From Rostratula benghalensis (taxonomy: Eukaryota > Chordata > Aves > Charadriiformes > Rostratulidae), in the NCBI GenBank assembly GCA_013399305.1, contig VXAI01000038.1:2490639-2554638 (forward strand): a DNA stretch of 64,000 bases. Reading direction: 5' to 3'. The notes under the pieces are model-generated. The model did not search any database. It had not been told where the DNA came from and saw nothing but the letters and a program-made list of their open reading frames with translations. Below, in pieces: positions 10,157-21,900 of this stretch; the stretch's first letter is position 1; each line of letters starts with the position of its first letter. The translations under genes were made by a program, and so were the position numbers.

Positions 10157-13100
10157 CTGTTGTGTTAGAAAAGATCCAAGACTATTATCTAGAAGTCAGC
10201 ATAAGGAGGAAGGAAAATAACTCCATACTGTTTTAGAGGTTAAAAAACCAAAAGCCACACTTCCTAATCTCACTTGGAATTATTCCAAACACTTCCTGCA
10301 GAATTCTTCTGCCTGCTCTTCAGCCCTCATATCAATGGCAAGAAAGACAGAATTTGCGTGTGTCTTTTCATGAACCACAGAGCCGCAGACTTTGGCTGGG
10401 AGCAGTAACAGATGCAGGGACAGGGAGAGCTTGTAGGGCTTCTCAGTGTCACAAGCCAGGGGTAGTCATGGCCCATTCTCTGTGGCCTAGGGGAGTAACA
10501 TCAAGGGGTTCCCCAGTTTGTTCCAGCCACGGACGCAGCAAGGGCGAGAAGAGGGAAGAGTAGAGAGGAAGTGATTCAGGCTCACAAATCTTCCGTTCAA
10601 CAGCAGAGAGGAACAGCCCATTGCATTTCCATTCATCATTATTTTAATTAAAACTTCCCTCTACCAGTTTTTCTGCAAGCAGTAGGCTGAAAGGTGACAC
10701 AAGAACATACGTGCTGCTGCAGAACTTGCAGAAATGAAGGATACCCAGAATCAGAACAGAGGAGTCCCAAAGTCAGCACAAACTCAATGATGTTGGAGTA
10801 AAATTGCATCTAAAATGTCAAGTTAAAGTTTTGTTTAGAAATGGTTCTGGTTCAAAAGATTCATGAATAATATTCCACCTTCAAGAGCTCAAAAGGAAAG
10901 AAACCTCAGCTCTCTCCAACATGATGGTAACAAGAGGTCTAAGATATGCCCAAAAGACTGAAGCAGCAGGTGGTGCCACAGGAAGAGAGAACCAAAATGA
11001 TTTAGGGTCTTGAAAAAAAATATAGTTGACATTAAATACTCGGCAGCATATCATAAGCAAGAAAAAAAAAAAAAAAGTAGATGCATTTTATTAAGTCTTT
11101 TAATACTGAAATACAGTTCCTGTTCAAAAATTCTCGTAAGACTTATTTTAGTTTGGGAAAAGAGACATAGTTCATTTTCAATGAAAAAAAAAAAAGCTTT
11201 CATTTTGTTTACAAGCAGCAGTGACAAAAGCAAATATTTGCAAAATAATTGTGCATAAAACCCCTAAATAGGTGCTAGCATTAATTCCTACAAATACAAA
11301 ATGCTAAGTAGATTACCCAAATTTAATTTAAAAATATTAATTACGTTCAGTCACAGGACCATAAAATTAAGCAGTTGAATGTATCTACACTTGAAAAATA
11401 CACTTGAACACACTTCCCTAGCAAGCAGCAGTCTAAGCTAGCAGATTCTGTAAAATTCAAACACCAACACCTCTACCCACAGAGTTTCAATGATAACCCT
11501 TAGTTCCCAGTTCAGGGAGTTAACAGCTACAACATTGCTTTCCTCAATCCACGGGCAGTTCCAACACTTCTCCTGTAGCTCAGGGTATTGATGAATATGA
11601 GAATGAAATACCTGGCAGAGACAGTTTCATAGCTCTTGTTCAGAAACATGCAGGAGGTTTTGCAATTTCATTTTTATGATGCAGCTACTGCTTCAGAAAG
11701 TCACGGGGTTGGACTCAGATTTTTCCTTGAGAGAAGCAGAGAGCACAAGGAAGAGAGAGAACAGCATATCTGTCTTTTCTAGCCCTCACCTATTGGCAGA
11801 AGGCTTTGAAGAAAAGGGTGAAGACATAACAGTAGTTTTGCATCCTCACAGATTTTGCCTTGAAGTAGGAAAGGCCATTGTGCTTCTCTTGAACCATCAC
11901 ATTTCTCGAACGCCTACCTTCCTGAAGCGGCTATAAAAGTTGAACTCTTGTCTTTAAAGACAGCACAAGATATGTCCAAGGGTGTGGTATGGTAGAAATA
12001 CCACAGCACACTCTCTTTTGATGGGAGAGGTAAAATTCCTTATGAAGTACTGCTTCTGAACTTGCCTGCCATCCACTTTCACCCATTTCCACCCTTTCAT
12101 CTACTTTTGGCCAACTACATCCATCTTCTATCCCAATAAATAGCAGAACCTCACACATTATGCAGTTAGTGGAATTTAGGGGTTAACTAATATCATTTCA
12201 GGTCTTGATAAACCAAATCAGTTTGTGATAACCTTTCCTTTTCTATTTACCACATTATTCAAAGGTCAAAACATTGAAGCTGAAGCTTCAAGTTCAAGGT
12301 TGCAGCCCATCTTTAATCTTCTAGTAATATTACAGGAGAGTGGTTCTGGAACACTATAGCCCTTTAATTATGAAAAAATTAGTAATGATTAGCATGTCCA
12401 TATTTTACAAATAAGACTGTGCTCTTACTTCAGGAAGCATAGACAGTGTTCTTGTAAAATTTGGGTTGCTAAATCCACTGACTTGATAATTCCCTTTTAA
12501 ACCTACTTTTACAATTTCCCAGCTGTCTAGTTGTCTACATTTGTCGTTACAGACAAAGTTAAATTAAAAATTCTAAACCATCACCCGAGGGCAAAGCTTG
12601 ATGGAAAAGTATAGAGCAATGCTCTTTAAAAAAAGTAACAAAATATATCCCAACACTATAGAGAAAACACACTGTAATTTTTCTGTGTGCATTTACTACC
12701 CTGGCCCTTTTTAATAGATGCAATTTTCATGAAATCTAATCACAAAGCACAACTCAAATGGGTGTCTCTTACTATTCTTTTTTTTTTTTGAATAGTCTAA
12801 TTCAATTGGTCACAGCAATGGAATCTCGTATTCATGAAGGGATGTGTTTAGGCACAGAGGTTAGATGTCACATCTGTGATTGATAATGTTTGTTTTGTAC
12901 TCTGCTTCTCAATAACTCTTCACTTTAAGCAGCATTTTGCTTCTGAACAGGAGTGGGTGTAAGGACACTCAGCATAATGGAATGGGCCAGGTTTAATTCC
13001 CTTAATCACTTGGTCAGGGCAACAGAATTAACTGTCCACATCTGTTCCCTCCGAGCACACCCGCTTAGCTCTCCCTCTTATGCAACAAAGGAGTGCAGGG

Positions 13101-15561
13101 TCACGCCGTCACATCTAGCCTGCCGTTCCCCCCAAAACTGAGTTCACAGAAAGAACCCACAGTCTGACCAGGGATCAACACAGACTGAGTTTGGATCACA
13201 AAATACTTGTGATGAGGCAAAACCAGCCTCAAGAGTAACTTTTTCTGTAGTACGCCATATGTGGCCAAAGGAAAAAGCACACTGAAAACCTGACAAAAAA
13301 ATGGTTGCTTAGTGAAGGTGATCTTCATAGACCACTGAAAATGGAGGGTAAATGCACTCATCGCTAGGATGACCTGTTCAAACAAGTTCATAATAACCAA
13401 TTTAGCCACAAAGCTAAAGATGACGCTCAACATCGGTCACACTTGACAGAGAGCTCTGGTTAGGGGCTTAACAAAGTCGAAGAAGAGTTAGATTCCAAAG
13501 AAAATTTGAAAAGGCAACATTTAAAATTGCAATTAATTTAGACCCACTGGTTTGTGCTTCTGGCTCACCTATGAAACCCTATGTTTCTGTACATCTCAAA
13601 GCAAGATGATGGAGGTCAAGTGCTCCAAGCCTCTGGTGTCCACAAAATGGTGATTATCATGGTGCTCAGTCTCAATCTGGAGTCAGCAATGAGCCACCGA
13701 CACTCACCCACTTTAGACATTTATATCAACTAGGCTTATTTAAGGATGAATAGACACACAAATACTAAATTCAGAAAAAAATCCAACAGAGTTCACGCTG
13801 GGAAACAAATAGTGAATCACCAGGAGGGGAAGGGAAGAGTCCCCAACCACCAGGTAGGTACAGGAAACAAAACACGGAGTAATAGACAGGGATCTTCAAG
13901 AAAGTGACAAACCCTATCAATTTATAGGAACAGCTGCACTATTTTCTGCTATAAACTAGTCTTGGAGAGGAAGAAAACACTTTCTCCTTTAAGGTTAAGA
14001 ACTTCACTCCAGGACTGTCAGCAAATGCTGTATTTCACCAAGAAGTTGTTCTCTGCCACAGGAATCTAAGACATGCCAGGTGCAAAAGAAAAGAGGGCCA
14101 GAAAAACCTACAGGTCAGCTGACAATAGGAAGGTGAGGGAGAACTTCCTGAGCTTATTTCATTAAAATGCCTTCAAGAATCTTTTTCCTCACTAACATCC
14201 TTTGCAGCAACATTTGTGTTGTTTCATTTGGACGCTGCAACTATTTTCAGTTGGCATTTTGTCCTTTGCCTGACCTGAGCTAAGGGCGCTTTCAAGACAG
14301 CAAGTTAAACACAAAATAATCCCCTCTCAAGTCTGTGGCAGTCTATGAAATGAGGCAGGAGGTAAGACACCTCTTAACTCCCTAGTACATGATATTCCAC
14401 AGGGTAATCCATGAAACCAGAGGCTGACAGTGCTGTGCAGGAGGCCTGTGGATCCTGGGGAGAAGAGAGCAGCTGGAGCAGTCTGGAGCGCAGGGGTGAA
14501 GCACCACGGGGCGGGAATCAGGCAAAGCAGGAGGGAGCACATTTGAGCCCTGGAGTCCCTCAGGAGTCTGTCATATTAGCACTGAAACCTCATCCTCCCG
14601 GTCACAGCTACCCTTCTCCACATATGCAGAACCCAAAGCAACAGCACTTCAAACCTGTCTGTGGACCTCTGATTTTATCACTTCGGTAAATAGTAAAGAA
14701 GTGCAAATGAGGATGATAATATTGCTTGTTTTACATGCAGAAGGTCAGAGAGCATGAATTAGTTACTCTCCTGTGTAGGCTACTGCTAGCTCTCTGACGG
14801 GGAAGAAGAGACTCCAAAGGACATTATTTCCTCTCTTGGAGTTAAGGAGAAACACGTGGTGCTGTGCTGCTGCCTCGTCTCGTCCGTGAACCCACTAACA
14901 GCCAAGGAACGTGTAGGAGAAAATAATCGACTACTGTCTGGAGATAAGCAACACATTACTTCTCCAGGGAGCAAGTGGGAGGACCAGGACACAACAGCTG
15001 TTTTCAGTCACATCGTTCTGCCTTGGACTGCTCCCACTACAGACACTGCCTTACTAGGGCTGGAGAAGAAGAGCCTGTATTTATAAATACCGAGAGATAA
15101 ACAGATATGTCTGCGTGCAGCTGGTCGTAATGCAAGAGCAAGGAGAAAATATCCTTCCCACACATATTAATACAAAAGTAAAGAGAAAATATCCTTCCTA
15201 CATATATTTATTTTAAAGTGTGTGTGCTAGCATGTTTTTATTTTAGAAAACTGGTTACTCCATCATCGGATTGTGTCCTTACCACATTTAGCAATTTGGG
15301 GGGGAAAAAAAAAAAAAAGTACAAATTCAAATGTAACTCACAGGACAAACAAGTATTTATTTGAATTTTTAAGCAGCCTGGCAATTTTTCTTCTCCATTT
15401 CTTACTATAACACAAAGCATGTTAAATGGAAAAATGTGTTATGAATGCAAATCCTCCAGAAGTGAGAGTGCACGGAAAGAGAAATAAGCTATTGAGCAAA
15501 GTCTAAAATAATTTTTCTAGCAGCACAAATGAAAAGTAATGTTTCCAAGAAATAAACATAC
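10157..15561. other. Probable intron with minor repeats
   Basis: No convincing exon. It contains an A run at about 11,063-11,077, a T run at about 12,779-12,790, a G then A run at about 15,299-15,318 and a two-copy tandem duplication at 15.14-15.22 kb. Short frames at 13.1-13.4, 14.4-14.7 and 14.9-15.1 kb overlap on opposite strands and lack splice or family support. Confidence 0.3.
15143..15220 (+). repeat. Two-copy imperfect tandem repeat, period about 40
   Basis: GAGAAAATATCCTTCC occurs at 15,143 and again at 15,183. The similarity continues into the following ACACATATTAAT / TACATATATTTAT bases, so a unit of about 40 bases was duplicated and has diverged. It lies in predicted intron. Confidence 0.75.
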
Positions 15562-15692
15562 CTGCAAAGCAGGTTTAGGTAATATGTCAAATCCTCTGAC
15601 CCGTGTATTTTGGTAAATTGATCTCAAATTCGTGCAGTGAACACTTAAAGACAGCACTCGGAAGAACAATTTTTCCATATTGTGATGTGCAC
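15562..15692 (-). CDS. Best-looking exon of the unidentified minus-strand gene; may carry the start codon
   Basis: The interval has 131 bases with an acceptor CTCTTTTAG and a near-perfect donor TTGCAG|GTATGT. Read as two bases completing a codon plus 43 codons, it is open throughout. It contains an ATG at 15,678-15,676 starting MEKLFFRVLSLSVHCTNLRS, followed by a basic and serine-rich stretch and a segment ending GFDILPKPALQ. If translation starts here, the N-terminus has arginines and hydrophobics somewhat like a mitochondrial targeting peptide, although the early acidic residue is atypical. If it is internal, the frame continues from the exon at 30,157-30,127. The other two frames stop inside. 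I do not recognise the protein. Confidence 0.4.
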
Positions 15693-15699
15693 CTAAAAG

Positions 15700-15960
15700 A
15701 GCGATGCATTTAATGGCATTCAGTCATCACATAATTACGCGCACTGTATACAGCAACCATTTAATGATGTAGCTAAGCCAATTTAGGACAATATGCTCAT
15801 CCACTAAGCTATTACAGCTTAGAATGACGTTCTTATCCACTTTAAAGTTCAACTTACCATTAATTGTTTAACACTAATAGAGTTCTGAATAAATAAAGTC
15901 AACAAATTAGAATGCTACAGTTAATTGTAATTAATGTTGCTGTGTGTAGAATCCTACTTT
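15700..15960. promoter_or_regulatory. AT-rich block with homeodomain-type sites, possible conserved element
   Basis: Around the microexon the sequence is rich in TAATTA/TTAATTG-type words (ATTAATTGTTTAACAC, TTAATTGTAATTAATG) and has few simple repeats. Such words are bound by homeodomain proteins, and clusters often fall in conserved non-coding elements. No function can be assigned from one genome. Confidence 0.2.
15858..15884 (-). other. Candidate 27-base microexon
   Basis: On the minus strand a long T-rich tract ending TTTATTTATTCAG is followed, 27 bases later, by TAATG|GTAAGTT. This is close to the ideal vertebrate donor and the best splice-site pair in the window. It lies 165 bases upstream of the exon starting at 15,692. 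In phase 0 it reads NSISVKQLM, but in the phase needed to link 30,127 to 15,692 it hits TAG. It is therefore either a 5' UTR exon, in which case translation would begin at the ATG in the next exon, or an alternative cassette that stops the frame. Very small exons of this type are known in vertebrate genes, but usage here is inferred. Confidence 0.35.
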
Positions 15961-18900
15961 CATGAAGAATAAGATAGCAAAGAAGATAGCTTTGCATTTT
16001 GCTAATGAGGTTTGAACCCTTCTCCTGCAAAACAACTACTTACCACTACCATCTTCATCAAAATAAAACAGGGTCTCAGAAAAACCAACAAAGAACCTAC
16101 ATTTCATAGAAAAAAAATACTCTCACTATCATTATGGAGTTCATAGCAAGGGCATCTGCACTGTAAGCCTTTCTGCATATGTATGTATAGACACATGCAC
16201 AAATCTATGTATAATAAAGGCAACCTATCTTCTCAAGAACCCTGATTTACAGGATTTCTAACTGCAATTTACTGTCTTCTTTTCCCAAGTCTGCGTTCTA
16301 ATTCTTTCTCTCAAGTTTCTATATTCAACTCGAATCTGGGAGGGAAAAACAAACCAAAATAAAACAGCCCACAACAAAACCAAATCAAAGCCCAATAATA
16401 CAAAGGATTTATTTTCATCTTTATCTATCTGCCTGTATGTTTTGGTTATATAATCACAGCTGTAATCTCCAGTAAACGCAGACGCAATCAGGCAGCACAA
16501 TACTGCTGGGGAAGATCTTGCAAAGCTGTGATGGGCAGTAGAATCTAAACTGACTGTTAAAGCTTCAAAAAGTTTCCATCAAATGACCAGATGGGGATGC
16601 AATCCTTTAAATCTTCTGCAACAGTTAAGTGTAGCGAGACCATGAAGCTTGAGCTTCTTGATCATCTGTCTCATAAATATTGGGAAGGAAATCTGAAATA
16701 GAACCTTCCTCTCTTATGTTTCTCCAAAATTATGCATACAAGACTGTACCAAAGCACTCTCCTTGGTCAAATAAGGAGTACTTGTTTGTTTTCTGTTTTG
16801 TGAATCATTCTTGTATTTACTTTGCCATAATTAAACGGTGAAGTTTCCTTCTATATAGCAAGAGCATAGGCACCTGTTTTCTGAAAACAATTGAATTGTC
16901 TGTTGAAATCTGCAGCTCAAGAAACATTTCTGAGGTTTTAAAAAAAATGTATTTCCCCATATAATACAAAAACTACAGTCTAGATGGGTGGTTTTACCTA
17001 ATTTTCAAAGTTTTAACTTAACAGATTTAAAGCTGAACTGTTTCTCCTGAGTTACATCTGAAGTTAGAAGAGCCCTGGGAGTGCATGAAAATGCAACCTC
17101 GAATAGAATGGCAAGTGCTGCCATCATCTACTTTGTTTCTCTGTGCTATTCAAGAGCTGGAGAGAATGAATTGTTACCATGAAAGAGAGAAATAAAATGT
17201 TATTGTACATAATAAAGTGACTTGAAAACACCAAGGCATTTATAGTGTATGAATTCAAGTCACATAAACAAAGATATCTTCCAATTAATTGCGAACTCGA
17301 TGGACAGACAGAAGTGGCAGATCCCAAATGGGGGGTTACTAATGGATCTCCACAAAGTACAGGCTATAGAAGAGAAGGCTTGAACATAGCATTCCAGTTC
17401 CTAGATATCAACAGGATGCAAGTTGGCAAGAAGAGGTCCAGACGCAGCCTCACTTCTTTTTAACCGACAGACTGGTTACAAGTGCAATACACTAATACAC
17501 TGGTAACGCTGCTTGCAAAAAACCTAAGACTAATGACATTGCAGAAAAAAAGTAGAGAACTCACAAGAAGGGAGAAGACTCAGCCTCTATGGTTCACAGA
17601 AAAAGCACAGGGAAGTCTGAATTTGTAGTGGTTTACTTAATACTGGATTTAATTCATTTTCCTTGAGCGAAGCAAAGCTATTTTCCATGTATTTAGATGT
17701 AACACCAGGTGTTGAACACCACTTGCTAAGCATTCTAAAGACTCTACATTAGGCTGCTCATTTCTATTCAGCAGGGCAAGAATCAAAGCTGACTTAAAAA
17801 TCCAATATAGCTATCATAGCTTCATAGCTGCTTCTTTTATTATTTTTTTTTAAAGTATTATGAAATAGTCTCTTTGAGAATATATTTTCTGTGAACTGTG
17901 AAAGAATGAAAGAAATCCATAGTACTTGCAGTCTGAATCACACGCAGAATTCACATTTCTTGTAACTCTTTGTTTCTGAACTTCATCACCTTTAGCCAAG
18001 GTGATAAACCACCCACCTTTGATGACCAAGCTCCTCTGTGCTTATTATGCAATTTTTAGATGATACTTGCAAGTGGACAGGATAAAGAAACGGCTCATTT
18101 TCTTCAGATCTATCAAAAGAGTTGGTTGCAGGGGAGATGAGATTGTAAAGTCCCTTTATGGTATTTGCTACACATACCACATTCTTTGAGAGACGTAAGT
18201 CAGGGCTAACAGGAAGCTTGCATTTTTGGTTGTGGAAGGGTACCAGAGTCAATAAGAGTCCAGGAAGGGTACCTGGATGTCAATATTTCACTTCATAAAT
18301 GGATTCATTTCACTTTACTTCATAAGATAATACAATAAACAAAATGCCTACTCCCGGAGAACATGGCAATGAGAGTAATGGAACAAATCTTCCTTCACCA
18401 TTCCATACAGCTGGGAAAAGCCCAGAATTCAAAGTGCCAGTAGATTGCGATGAAGTATGAAAGTTCATAAACAAACTGCTCTGGAAAGACCTGTGACCAT
18501 AGACTTTGGAGTTCATCCACAATACTTTATACCTCTAATTTGGAGATGCACAGGCATTATCCATCCCTATCTAATCATCACAAGTACTTCTTTTCTGCAC
18601 TGGCTGCTATCATAACAAGGAACTCACACCTAGGCAGATAGATATGTCTGAGCAGAAAGGCCATCGCATTTTCTCATGTTCTGTCAGCTTGTCACAGATT
18701 ACAAAATGAAAAATCTGTTTGCAGATATTAGGCATCCACTCCTAATTTCTCATACAGGGTACCATATGAATAAAACGATTATGGACAGCACTACTGCATC
18801 AAGTGAGAGGAGAAAACAACTCAGCCCAGTAACAAATCTAAGAATTCCTACCCTTCTGAATCAGCATAATTCCTTCAGTTAGTACCTCACATCAGAGACC

Positions 18901-21900
18901 CGTTAGAGGGCTAAGTGCCCAGCTGCCACATGGCAACCACTTCTCTTATGGTGGGCATGTCTTACCAAGGCAACAGAATCCAAAAGAAGGTGATTCCTAC
19001 TGTCAGACAGAAGCAGGACCCGAGCAGTTCTGCCAACATCCATGCCTGGTTCATGCTGCACCAGCAAAAAGCAGATATTGGGTGAGGACACCATACTGTC
19101 CAACTGGTTTTGACACACCTTGGTCGCTAGAAAGCCATGTGAGCTGCTCAGGCACGAGTTCTGTTTTCTGCATCACACAGAAGAACAATCACAGATTAGG
19201 ACCATAACCAGTTCAGAGCCAGAGGACCATTAACCCTGCACTCTTCCCTGCATTCTGGTCATTCTGCATGCCCACAAGGATCGCGGCACCAAATCTGTAA
19301 ACCTCAGTGCAGCAGCTGAACAATACACGAGTTTCCTTCTTAACATCTTACTTCAGAAAGCTCCATAAGCACCACACTGAACACATTAACAACACAACAG
19401 CTATTCCTTCTCAAATGAGGTGCTAGATAACTTCATTACATTTTTCCCACAACATAATCAAGGATTTAACAGTCATTGCGTAAAAATAATCACTACACTG
19501 AAGATGTGTGAGAAACCTGTTAGGATAGGTTTTGCCCCAAAAATGCATATTGTGAAAGTGTAACAGAGAAGCAAATTAAAGCCAGAAATGTTTTAGAAAA
19601 ATGAGAAAATAAATTAATAAAGCCTTAAGAGCTGAGTTTGTTTTTTTTTTTTAATTCTCTGACATAGTACATTTCTTTAAGACCCGGAGGCTGCATGTAT
19701 TTATCTGCCTAGTTTTGAGATAAATTTATTTCCACAGTAGTTCTAACCTTTTTTTATTTTTAATTTTAAAGAATTGAATATTAAAACAATACTCTGCACG
19801 TGTAGTACAATCAAGTACTATATTGTACTTTGCACCATACTATGTTTTGGTCTTGAATTTTGAAATAATACATAATCCGTGTCTCCAGTATACCAAATGG
19901 AAAAGGAAGTTTTTTTACATTAGTCATTAGATGACTTTATTACCTGGTAGAAAATGTAGGGCTATTAAAAACGTCAGTATCTGTATTCCTTTCCTATTTT
20001 CGCATACGGATCTTGCACTGGGAAACAGCATTTTGGTATTCCTATTTTGATAGGAATTGATTAATAATAATTCTATTGTTAAATAGCTCCTCTTAACAAG
20101 AATTTGTTTCAGAATTTCTCTTACATCTTCATAGAAGCAGGAATCAGAAATTGAACTTTTCACACTTACTTTTTTGAATGAAATCCTATGTATACATGCA
20201 TATCCTTCAAAAAGTTAAACAAATTTATCTCAACACAGGAACAGAATAACAGCCTACATGGTATCGTGCTTTCTCCAAAATAGATTCTAAGCAGCAAGGA
20301 TTTTATTGGAGATTGCCTGCCAAGTCTTAACTTGAACTATATTTTGTAGTATTACCCTCACTTTAAACTACCAATTCAGGAGAAAAGGCAGTTTCGTTTT
20401 CCTTTCAAAACCCAAAGATTTGAGACTATTTTTTAAAAAACCTTTTACTCTGTGTTTACATCCTATCACTCAGAGAAATAATCACAGTTTTCTAATGCTT
20501 CAGAGATGAATGTTTTGTAGCTAACATAACTAGGCCATAATAGGAATCAGTATGCCATACCCCAAAAAATTGTATTACATTGTAGGTAGCTGGAGGAAAT
20601 TCACTTACTACAGTAATATCACTGGCTGATAACAAACAGATGACCCATCTATAAATGCAAATGCAAACCAATATTCTACAAAAAATCCCCACATTTGATT
20701 TTAGCCACAATTTAGAACTGTGTTTACAAAATGTTTTAATTCACATCCCTTTCAATGCCCCAGCACAAGTCCTCTACCTGTGTAACAAGAAAAGCCTCAC
20801 CCACTAACCCAAATCAACAAAACTACCACTACAAACAAAAAGATCTACAGACTCACAAACCCAAGCTTTTTACTAAAATGCAAATACTCTTGCATTACCA
20901 AGTATCTGATTTAGTCACCTACAGTAAAGACACACACTGGAAACCTTTTACTAGCTCCACAGCGATATATGCACTTTGTGGCATGCCATGGGGTTATCTG
21001 TGTTGGCTTCTCAACCAGTAAGTAAACCAGTAACAGGAGATTGCACACAGTCCTGTTGTAACAGTCAGGCTCAACAACGCCTTTCCATCTTAAGTCTGAA
21101 AACTGAACTCAGCTTTGACATCCTGCATCAAGCTAAGCAGCATCAATTCTCTTCTTCAAACCTAACAGGCTGGGTCTGTTCTTCCAACAAATTCACTCAA
21201 CTATCTGTAATGATCACAGCTCGGCTGGCAGGGGTGAAAAAGCCTGCCTAACAAAACCTGAAAGAATTATTGCAAAGTTTGATGGTTTTTTAAAACTAAC
21301 GATTCGGTAGCCATTTGCTATCTGACCTTCATTAGAATTCTTTTCATTATCATGTTGCAAAAATCTATTACATTACAGACTGAAGCTATTAGTCACTAGG
21401 AAGCCACCACCATGTTCCCCAAACTGGGGAATCATCATTACCATTAATTTCAATAGATATCATTAAAAGAGACAACATTCAATATTTTACTCGCCGATTC
21501 CACTGTAATTTATATTACAAAAGCAAGCAGGAAGGTTATGCCTGCCTGGATTGGTCATTTTTTCTGAACCATTTTGTTTTCTAGGGAAAGCCTCACTAGT
21601 GTCGAGGGCATCTGGGGATACCTCAGTGGAATTCAGAGTTCAAGGAGCTGTTCTGTAGTACTGATAGTGGTAGTCACCGAGGGCACCTATTTCCACATTT
21701 AAAAAGATCAGTACTGATGCAATACAGGGAAACAAGGAGTGAGGCAGGGCATTCCCTCACAAAGCTATTATGGCTCAAATCTTTCATTTTACTCTATTTC
21801 ATGTGCGTTCTAGGGACTACCATCAAGACTTTGCTCCTATTATCCTCTCCTCACAATATTTCTGTAGGATCTAAACTATGGTCTGCTTTTCTGTGCTTTT

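Noticed and set aside
18903..19118. Possible remnant of a retroviral or transposon protein on the minus strand
   Set aside because: No reverse transcriptase, protease or envelope-like motif and no LTR pair could be seen.
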